A stretch of 64,000 nt of DNA from Undibacterium hunanense (GTDB lineage Bacteria; Pseudomonadota; Gammaproteobacteria; Burkholderiales; Burkholderiaceae_D): positions 244,832 to 308,831 of the forward strand of contig NZ_JACOGF010000008.1 in assembly GCF_014284335.1 (NCBI RefSeq), read 5' to 3'. The translations under genes were made by a program, and so were the position numbers. Shown in pieces: positions 8,756 to 15,462 of the stretch (position 1 is the stretch's first letter; every line of letters starts with the position of its first letter). Below the pieces are notes generated by a model, which was given only the letters and a program-made list of their open reading frames with translations, was not told the DNA's origin and searched no databases.

Positions 8756-9283
8756 TTAGGACCGTCTCACAAAAAACTCTTGTCTTGTATTTTCATCAAA
8801 GAGTACGTCCGAATCTCTCTCGCGCCGGACAAACTTTAAACTGGAGGCGATATTTTCTCCATCAACAAAGTGACTAGCCGCGCTCAAAGAAGACGCAAAA
8901 TCCCATCCTTCTGGCACAACGACATGCTTGATATTACTTTGAAAATATTAACAAACGGAAATAGGGCATTTCGGATTATTATTCCAATCTGCCTCCCCAA
9001 AAATGGCCCAATCACAATCAGACGTCATACCACGTCTCTGATCTACTACAACCAAGTCCATAGCGATTCCGTCATTTTTAAAAACCAAGCCTTGCCTAAC
9101 TAAATATTCAACGTAGCTCTTTACATCTGCTGGGACCATAAAACTAACGGAAGCCAGTTCCCCATCGGAGCAAAGGGTTTTATTGGGAATTGAAGACATA
9201 AAATGTTCAACACCACCAGAAAACCTATTTACTATAGACTCACAACGAAGCACAACAGATATTGCTTCAATCAGAACTGCCAT
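8756..9283 (-). pseudogene. Candidate immunity gene with an in-frame stop
   Basis: The frame starting at ATG 9283 (ribosome site GGAG) encodes MAVLIEAISVVLR and runs to a TAA at 8950-8948. The same frame continues open for another 63 codons with protein-like content (HVVVPEGWDF, FVRRERDSDVLFDENT) to TAA 8758-8756. The whole 175-residue reading resembles a widespread family of small cytosolic proteins that begin with the same VEAISVV pattern and end in a VxLDRETG-like strand. I infer that one nonsense mutation split an intact gene. It overlaps the preceding gene's end and may be its partner or a second immunity gene. Confidence 0.6.
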
Positions 9284-9285
9284 TT

Positions 9286-9600
9286 TCACTCTCCAAATAA
9301 ATCAAGTCCAAATTTTTTTTGCCAGTCGATGAAAGCGCGTTCATCTGGAATATGAGCGAGTCCTTGATAGTAATGAATCCGATCTGCCATTGCATTCGCC
9401 TCCATGTGACAGAAAAAATCAACATTCTGAACAGGAATGCCGAATTTTTCACAAAAAACAGGATTTGTAAAATTTGCATAATAGGCGTTCACTAACTCAA
9501 CGGCGTCATCCGGCAAATACTTATAACGAGATTGAAGATGAGAAACAACTCGCTCAAATAAATAAATCTCGTCCTCGTCGGAAGATACATTCAATAGCAT
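9286..9600 (-). CDS. Small acidic protein, candidate immunity to the ART toxin
   Basis: A 104-residue acidic protein, rich in aromatic residues, without signal peptide or a motif I recognise. It starts 10 bp downstream of the toxin stop (9611) and is therefore in the position expected for the toxin's cognate immunity gene. The ending (FIDWQKKFGLDLFGE) overlaps the next gene's region. Function is inferred from position only. Confidence 0.5.
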   Translation of the reverse strand: MLLNVSSDEDEIYLFERVVSHLQSRYKYLPDDAVELVNAYYANFTNPVFCEKFGIPVQNVDFFCHMEANAMADRIHYYQGLAHIPDERAFIDWQKKFGLDLFGE

Positions 9601-9610
9601 TTCACAACTC

Positions 9611-9865
9611 CTACTTCACCATATAATTGTTAAACAGATTTACGGCCTTATCAGTATGAATACTGGTCTGATTTGCACGCCCTTCCCAATTTCGAACCTC
9701 ACCATTCTTACCAAGCCGCTTAAATAAAGGTCCTTCAACTAAGTCAAATTTAGGCGATGCCCATTCAGCAGGTAGCAAGTAAGGTACATCCAATTTTTTA
9801 TTCATGCTGACAAAATTTTCCCACTCTTGATTTGGCGAATCAAATTTCAACCTATTCAACTTTTT
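9611..9865 (-). pseudogene. Frameshifted C-terminal part of the ART toxin
   Basis: These codons continue the toxin gene in a different frame. The main frame ends KSELEKVE then stop, while the +1 frame reads KKLNRLKFDSPNQEWENFV and goes on to FDLVEGPLFKRLG, which matches the late part of DUF3990-type ADP-ribosyltransferases (W-FV, YDIV-GP). Both frames meet at a five-A run on the coding strand (9861-9865), where removal of one A fuses them. It is either a disabling mutation, a +1 recoding site or a sequencing error. Confidence 0.65.
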
Positions 9866-11534
9866 CAAGTTCCGATTTCGGAATCCTAAATTCAACCAAG
9901 GCTTGCTCTTTATTTACCATTGTAGCGGATTCGATGGCTTCCGCTCTTGATATAGTCATATAGAATCCCGCGCCAAAGTCATTGAGCGGTTTTGATTTAG
10001 ACAAATCAATTCCTGAGATCCTAATCGAGCTTATGCTTGCAGGGGAGCTACCATGATAGAAAGTTGTAAAATCACCCGAATTATCTAAGGCAATTTTATC
10101 TGCCCCATACGACGCCAACTTTTCCGCGCCATGTACCCTACTTAATTTACCAGCATTACTCCAGGCATTAGACCCTCCTGCGGCAGCCATGGTTGCGTCG
10201 GTTCCATACTGCCCGAAGCGTTGCGCATCATTGCTTGGCGTCCAGGTATGCAATTGCCAGGGTTGCGAATTGCGGAAGGTTTGATAGATGTCATTTGGTA
10301 CCAGTCCGAATTGGTTGCCAATTGCCATATATCCTTCGGTAGCCAACTTGGTACCCGCGATGGGCAAATTAATTAGACCAGGACCTACATTCAAGATGCT
10401 TTTCAACGATCCCTTACCGGCTTCCAGCGGAGCCTTACCAGCGGCCCTGGATGCGCGCACGATGGCTTCGCCAACCGGATCACGCACAGGGGTATTGTCT
10501 ACCGGTACCCACTCAGTACCTGAATAGTTACCCATCGCATCATAGATTGGGCGCGATGCCATTGCTGGGGTATCATTCCCTCCGTCAGGACGGTAAGTAA
10601 TTGGTCCTGTTGCTTCTGAATTGCGACCGCCCATTTTTTTGCGCGACCCGTCGGCTGCTTCCTGGCTCACGGTGCGGGGCTGGCGTGCTGCTTCTTCTGC
10701 CTTTGATGCATACAATGCTTGATATTGTGCATCCCTTGCCAGGTAATTATTCTTCTGCCGGTCTGTCATGTCTGCCTGTCTGAGTATATCCAGACTGGGG
10801 CTCTCGATAACGCGATTGACCGACAGGTCGTGCGCGCTGCTGAGGTTGTTGTAATTGGCGTACTGGATCAGTTCATCTTCACTTGGGGTGTAGCCGTAAT
10901 TGCGTTTGAATAAGTCGGTCAGGGTATCGCCTGATTCGGTGACATCGCGGCCATCAAAGTTGCCAGCCTGGTCGGACGCTTTTTCTGATCGCATCAGGTC
11001 ATCTTTGGTCGTGGCAACATTACTGTCACCACTGGCCACAATGATAGCTGGCAAACTGTTCATTACCTCGTCAACGCTAGCTCCATTGTAGATATTCATC
11101 TCATCAGGCTTGATTCCCTTTACTCTGTCGATTTCATTGCGTAGCTCTGGGCCGATGATGCGTGCTCTATTTGCCTGCGGAGTGTCAGATATTTCCTCTG
11201 GTGTTTGTTTATCTTCAGAGGAGTTATGCCTGTCACCCGCATCTTCAGAATCAACTTCGGATGAAGTGAGGGAGGTGCCAGGACTTGCATAGTCGCGGAT
11301 CAGCAGATCTGCACCCGATGGCCTTGAATTAATACCGGTGCCGCCCGCAATGTGCATGGCGAGCTGACGGAGAAAATCGTCGATAACATTTGCTTTCTGG
11401 GTCAATGCCTCTTGCTGGTCTTGCGCAGTGACATCTGTTTGTGGATAGGCGTGTTCTGGCATTTGTTCAGTACCGACGTTGTCATCGAAGGCATAGGGGT
11501 CAAGGAAATAAGGGACGCTGTGGTTTGCGTACAT
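9852..11534 (-). CDS. Phage ejection-protein-like N-terminus fused to ADP-ribosyltransferase-like toxin
   Basis: 560 residues in the main frame. The first about 145 residues are clearly homologous to the N-terminus of the transglycosylase-bearing phage protein just upstream: MYxN...PY..DPYA at the start, QxxLTQ.xN..D, and EIDRV[KR]G near 140, with identical ribosome sites. The middle is low complexity with a hydrophobic linker. The C-terminus from about residue 492 (FYHGSS, then NDFGAGFYMT) resembles the DUF3990 ADP-ribosyltransferase toxin fold and is completed only after a frameshift. I start at ATG 11534, not at the upstream MRKRKRK, because the ribosome site AGAGGA and the homology begin there. 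I infer a virion-carried or phage-derived toxin. Confidence 0.7.
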   Translation of the reverse strand: MYANHSVPYFLDPYAFDDNVGTEQMPEHAYPQTDVTAQDQQEALTQKANVIDDFLRQLAMHIAGGTGINSRPSGADLLIRDYASPGTSLTSSEVDSEDAGDRHNSSEDKQTPEEISDTPQANRARIIGPELRNEIDRVKGIKPDEMNIYNGASVDEVMNSLPAIIVASGDSNVATTKDDLMRSEKASDQAGNFDGRDVTESGDTLTDLFKRNYGYTPSEDELIQYANYNNLSSAHDLSVNRVIESPSLDILRQADMTDRQKNNYLARDAQYQALYASKAEEAARQPRTVSQEAADGSRKKMGGRNSEATGPITYRPDGGNDTPAMASRPIYDAMGNYSGTEWVPVDNTPVRDPVGEAIVRASRAAGKAPLEAGKGSLKSILNVGPGLINLPIAGTKLATEGYMAIGNQFGLVPNDIYQTFRNSQPWQLHTWTPSNDAQRFGQYGTDATMAAAGGSNAWSNAGKLSRVHGAEKLASYGADKIALDNSGDFTTFYHGSSPASISSIRISGIDLSKSKPLNDFGAGFYMTISRAEAIESATMVNKEQALVEFRIPKSELEKVE

Positions 11535-11637
11535 CGTGTGTTTCCTCTTGCGTTTTCTCAACCGGTGACTACCGCAGCTTGCTTTGTCTGGCGCGGTTTA
11601 ATGGGTAGTCGCTATTGTTGCAGCGAGTGATGTCAGC

Positions 11638-11718
11638 GAGTGATGCATGGATATACCCACCAGCGAGCCTATGAACAAACGAGGCAATGCAAGCCTGTGG
11701 TGGTAGGGAGATCGGTAT
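11638..11718 (-). pseudogene. 5' remnant of a COG3904-type gene
   Basis: Decayed copy of the first codons of the 6990-7679 gene: it shares CATGGATATACCC and ATGAAGTC spacing, but the position matching the start codon reads ATA and the frame is lost. The homology continues upstream to 11814 (CTTCATGTAATCATGAAAAT block). This fills most of the 11535-11857 gap; otherwise only the ribosome site of the toxin gene is seen there. Confidence 0.6.
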
Positions 11719-11814
11719 GAAGTCTGGGTGACTACTCCCCTGCCAGATGATACGGGCATGGGGAGCGAGGGCTTCATGTAATCATGAAAATACTTGTTTG
11801 GTAAGATGTTGAAG
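11638..11814. repeat. Duplicated 5' region of the COG3904-type gene, copy B
   Basis: Direct-orientation partner of 7600-7795. The best-kept block is CTTCATGTAATCATGAAAAT followed by ACTTGTTTGGTAAGATG, against ACTTTTTTGGCAAGATG in copy A. The copies flank the toxin and immunity genes, which makes this stretch a possible recombination site. Confidence 0.75.
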
Positions 11815-11857
11815 AAAGGAGTTCACAGCAGTCTAATTGAGCAAGGGAAAAGGGCTA

Positions 11858-13516
11858 TTACTCTTTTTCTCTGTAGCCCAACACCTTTTTCGCATATTCA
11901 GAAACCTCTTTCAGCTTGGCATCAATTGCCCACTGTTCCGCTTTTTCTGCTGAAGCACCAGGCTTGCCAGGGAGATAGGGATTATATTTACTACCTCCAC
12001 CTTTCAGGTAATAGCTGTATATGCCGGTATCCTCTATCGCTGGCGCAAGATATTTGGGATTCAGTGCAGCCGCTGCCGGGTCACTTTGATTGTCTTCTTT
12101 CGCATTGGCAATGGCTTTGTTGATCGTGCCCGGGCCGGCGTTATAGGCAGCAAAAGATAATTTTTCAAAGTTCGGATCACTGCTTGAAATATTGATTGCT
12201 TTTCGGATATCCTGGAAAGCATAGGCACCAACCAGGATATTCACCTCTGGGTCTGATCTGTATTTGGCAAAGTCGCTGTATTGACTCAGCTCCTTGTGTT
12301 TTTTTACAGTCCCTTTCCATGTATCTCCTATCACCTGCATGACTCCACTCGCTGCGCCTGGGCTTGACCCTGCGCGGGATGTGGCAGGATCGTTTGTTCC
12401 TCCTGACTCCACCTTGGCCATGGCTCTCAGACTCGCTCCGTCAACATCAGTCTTTTCTACGGCAGAGTCAAAATAGGAGCTGTATCCATCAATTATTTTA
12501 AAGCCATCTCCATTGGATTTGGGTGATTTTATCTTTGGTAATTTGTTGAGTTCAATTGATGGAAGCGGATTTTTTTCATCCTTTTTGTCCGAAGACAATG
12601 GCTCAATTTTCTGGACAATACTGCCGATATCGTCATGCAGTTTTTTCGTATTTCTTCTGTCCAGTTCTTCGGCATCAGGTTCACCCCGGCTGTCAAAACG
12701 TCTGTCGTTAAAATCCGTATCCCTTGGTGTTTCTGGTTTCAGGAGGTCAAAGAAATGACGGGCTGTTGCTGCCGCAATTTCTTCCTTGAATGCCCTGGCT
12801 TCTTCCGGTGTACGTTGTTGCGCTGCTTCGTAACGGGAATCGGTGAATTCTCTGGAGTCTGGTGGCGCATTCAGGCGATCAGCGATTTTTTTGGCTTTGT
12901 CATACAGGCCACTGATATTCACATTGCCGGCATCAAGCTGGCGATTGAAGGCGGCAAATCCTGGCGTATTAACATCGTTTTGCAATTCGTCATCCGGTAT
13001 GCCTGCGGATTGCAGATGATTGATTTGATCTTGATTTCTGGTCGCCAGCAGATAAGCCGCATATTTGTCTTTGAGCGAAGCGGAGGATGCACCTCTCACC
13101 CGGTCAATTTCTTTCTGGATGGCAGGGCTGATGGTGCGCGGTTCACTTGCCCGTTGCGGTTCAGACGTCTGCTCTGGGACTTGTTCATCATCGGGAGTGT
13201 CATAGCCAGAATCTGAAGACGCTGGATAGCTGCTGTCGCTCTCATTGACCAGTGACAGCAAATTTGCCCCGGGCGCACGGGAAATAATGCCGTCACCAAC
13301 GGGAATGTTCAGGGCGAGCGTGCGCATCAATTCGTCGACGGCATTTGTTTTGTTCTGTGTCAGTCCATCCTGTTGGCCTTGCCCTGCCAGGTCATTTTGT
13401 GGATCTGCATCCTGCGACTGATCGGGCATCTGATCTGCATCACCGTTTTCATCGTCGGCATCAGGGTCATTCGCATAGGGGTCGTTCGAATATGGGCTTC
13501 TGTAGTTTGTGTACAT
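11858..13516 (-). CDS. Phage ejection protein with lytic transglycosylase domain
   Basis: A 552-residue protein. Residues 1-340 are hydrophilic and acidic, with a Pro/Asp/Gln-rich start shared with the toxin gene downstream. Residues about 345-475 form an SLT-type transglycosylase domain: catalytic glutamate E370 in AMAKVESGG, then ASGVMQVI and AAYNAGPGTI. In short-tailed phages such proteins are carried in the capsid and ejected to cut peptidoglycan during DNA entry; that role is inferred from family knowledge and position after the lysis and tail genes. Ribosome site AGAGGA precedes ATG 13516. Confidence 0.8.
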   Translation of the reverse strand: MYTNYRSPYSNDPYANDPDADDENGDADQMPDQSQDADPQNDLAGQGQQDGLTQNKTNAVDELMRTLALNIPVGDGIISRAPGANLLSLVNESDSSYPASSDSGYDTPDDEQVPEQTSEPQRASEPRTISPAIQKEIDRVRGASSASLKDKYAAYLLATRNQDQINHLQSAGIPDDELQNDVNTPGFAAFNRQLDAGNVNISGLYDKAKKIADRLNAPPDSREFTDSRYEAAQQRTPEEARAFKEEIAAATARHFFDLLKPETPRDTDFNDRRFDSRGEPDAEELDRRNTKKLHDDIGSIVQKIEPLSSDKKDEKNPLPSIELNKLPKIKSPKSNGDGFKIIDGYSSYFDSAVEKTDVDGASLRAMAKVESGGTNDPATSRAGSSPGAASGVMQVIGDTWKGTVKKHKELSQYSDFAKYRSDPEVNILVGAYAFQDIRKAINISSSDPNFEKLSFAAYNAGPGTINKAIANAKEDNQSDPAAAALNPKYLAPAIEDTGIYSYYLKGGGSKYNPYLPGKPGASAEKAEQWAIDAKLKEVSEYAKKVLGYREKE

Positions 13517-13548
13517 GGTGTGTTTCCTCTTGCGTTTACTAAATGGGG

Positions 13549-14016
13549 CTAACGTGCCCTGTTCTGTCTGGCCCGCTGCTGTTTGGCATAGGCCACCAGT
13601 TGTGTCATGTGGTCTTTGCTGACACCAAACATTGGCAGCACGGCGTCTGCCACGGCCTGGGTGGTAGCGGCGATCAGGTCGGGTGTGATGGCCAGGCGTT
13701 TGACTTTGACCAGCAGATCGAGATATTCAAATGCAAAGATCATGGAGGCAGGAACAACCACTTCCAGCGGCATCTGCTTGTTGCTTTGGGCATAGAGGTT
13801 GCTGATCATGCGGGCAGCCCCTGCGCCGGCATCCCTGGCTGGGTTGCCGGCCTGTGCCATGCGTTGCAGTCGCATTTCTTTATTCTGCGGTGCATACATG
13901 ATCGTCAAACCGGCATTGACGACTTTGGACAAGGCACTTTGAAATTGCGGTGGTACTTTGGACTGAATACCTTGCTCGGCCTGTGCGAGCATGGAATTGG
14001 AAGCTTGGCCGAGCAT
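13549..14016 (-). CDS. Phage virion-associated protein, unknown
   Basis: A 155-residue basic, Ala/Gln-rich and largely helical protein with a hydrophobic central stretch (VVPASMIFAFEYLDLLV). It overlaps the stop of the preceding gene by one base and precedes the transglycosylase ejection protein by 33 bp. In related phages the genes in this position are internal virion (ejection) proteins, so I infer the same. No enzyme motif is visible. Confidence 0.6.
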   Translation of the reverse strand: MLGQASNSMLAQAEQGIQSKVPPQFQSALSKVVNAGLTIMYAPQNKEMRLQRMAQAGNPARDAGAGAARMISNLYAQSNKQMPLEVVVPASMIFAFEYLDLLVKVKRLAITPDLIAATTQAVADAVLPMFGVSKDHMTQLVAYAKQQRARQNRAR

Positions 14017-15026
14017 TATGTTCTCCGTACTGAGTTGATGATACCGAAACGCGGGACGTCACTGCCGTAGCTGGTCTGGGCCAGTTTCTGGCGCTGTATG
14101 TCAAGCGCAGCTTGCTGGTTACGCTGGTTTTGGATGCTCCCAGGGATTGATAATGCCATTTTGGCGAAATCCATCTTCTGCCCAGGGGAAAGCGAATCCC
14201 ATTTACTACCGAGTTTGTCGAGGAAGCTTTGATTTTGTGGCGTGCCAGAGCCAGGAACCACACCCTGTATTTTTGAGTAGTCATTAGGGATCAGCTCACC
14301 AGAATCCAGACCACCTGCCAAATCTTCGCCAGCTACGGCAAACTTGTTGCTGGTCGTAGTGTTGACTGTCCCATTTGTGTTAAATTGAAGCCCGGGCTGG
14401 CGTAGCCCATTTGTTCCACTTGCTGGATTAAGTACGTCATCAACTGGTGCACCTGTGATTGCATCATCAATCGGAGGGGGCTGCATAGGTGCAGTATTTA
14501 TCGGAGTGGTCTGCGCAACGGTATTTGCTGTATCTGCACCTGCCACTGTTGCCTGGTTGCCGATCAAATCTTTACCGGCGAGATCGCTACCAACGATATC
14601 TGATCCTGGCGTTCCGGGTGTTGTATCGGCAATTCCCGAGATTTTCGAGTAATCATTGGGTATCAATTCAGCAGAGTCCAGTCCACCTGCCAGCCCATCG
14701 GAAACGGCATCACTTACTGAATCACCTAATGCATCACTGGCAGCATCTGTAGCAGCGTCACCCGCTGCCTGGCTTGCTGCCTCTGCGCCTATCTGCCCCG
14801 CTGCCACATCTGCCCCGGCTGCGCCCAGGGCGCCTATTCCGGCATTGACCAGGCTGCCGATGCCGCCGACCATGCTGATCTCGCCCCCAATCTTCATCAG
14901 GTTTTTATTGCCGGTGACCGCCCCCACCACGGTGGTGGCCATGCCGACGGCGGATATCGCTGTCAACACGGTGGCGACGGTTGTCACTTCAAATGCCGCT
15001 ACGACGGCGGTTACAACCCATGCCAT
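14016..15026 (-). CDS. Phage putative internal virion protein with Gly/Ala-rich hydrophobic N-terminus
   Basis: A 336-residue protein. Residues 1-85 are a hydrophobic Ala/Gly/Val stretch (MAWVVTAVVAAFEVTTVATV and onwards) with several possible membrane segments; the rest is Asp/Thr/Gly-rich and flexible. A motif of about 17 residues (AGGLDS[AG]ELIPNDYSKI) occurs twice, encoded near 14273-14325 and 14645-14695. Membrane-active N-termini fit phage ejection proteins that form a channel across the cell envelope; this is inference. It overlaps the next gene by one base. Confidence 0.6.
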   Translation of the reverse strand: MAWVVTAVVAAFEVTTVATVLTAISAVGMATTVVGAVTGNKNLMKIGGEISMVGGIGSLVNAGIGALGAAGADVAAGQIGAEAASQAAGDAATDAASDALGDSVSDAVSDGLAGGLDSAELIPNDYSKISGIADTTPGTPGSDIVGSDLAGKDLIGNQATVAGADTANTVAQTTPINTAPMQPPPIDDAITGAPVDDVLNPASGTNGLRQPGLQFNTNGTVNTTTSNKFAVAGEDLAGGLDSGELIPNDYSKIQGVVPGSGTPQNQSFLDKLGSKWDSLSPGQKMDFAKMALSIPGSIQNQRNQQAALDIQRQKLAQTSYGSDVPRFGIINSVRRT

Positions 15027-15027
15027 A

Positions 15028-15462
15028 TTATTTTCCTTCCAGTGTTAATGTTTCACAGTGATCCAGGTATTCCTGTTCGTCCCCGGCGGTGAAATGCTGT
15101 TCTATCTTGTCGATGTCGGTTTCATCGGTGCCGTGTATGCTGGTCCAGATGCAGTCTGTCAGTGTTGTGGCGATGCGTTTGGTGCCTGCCGGTGAGACGA
15201 CAGTGAATGGTGCCTTGACATGCACCAGACCGGCCTCGGTCGTCACCAGCATTTCGCCTTGCGACAAGATGTTGAGGTTGTCGTATTTATGGATACGACC
15301 AGTGAGGGTGATACCGGCAGGGATATGCAATTCACGTGCATAGACACCGCAGGCAAAATGGTTGATGACTTTTAATTCCACCTGCGGCAGTTCTTTCATT
15401 GCTGCTTCGAGTTCATTCACCTGTCGCCGGGTAATGTGTTTTGCTTCTGTAATGTCATTCAT
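15028..15462 (-). CDS. Phage protein with cupin-like beta fold
   Basis: A 144-residue protein with a cupin-like run: VYARELHIPAGITLTGRIHK, then LNILSQGEMLV and FTVVSPAGTKR. Cupin-like proteins of this size occur among the tail genes of short-tailed phages, where their role is unknown. The metal-binding histidines of enzyme cupins are not convincing here. It starts at ATG 15462 inside the end of the large tail protein (ATGA overlap), so they are translationally coupled. Confidence 0.65.
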   Translation of the reverse strand: MNDITEAKHITRRQVNELEAAMKELPQVELKVINHFACGVYARELHIPAGITLTGRIHKYDNLNILSQGEMLVTTEAGLVHVKAPFTVVSPAGTKRIATTLTDCIWTSIHGTDETDIDKIEQHFTAGDEQEYLDHCETLTLEGK

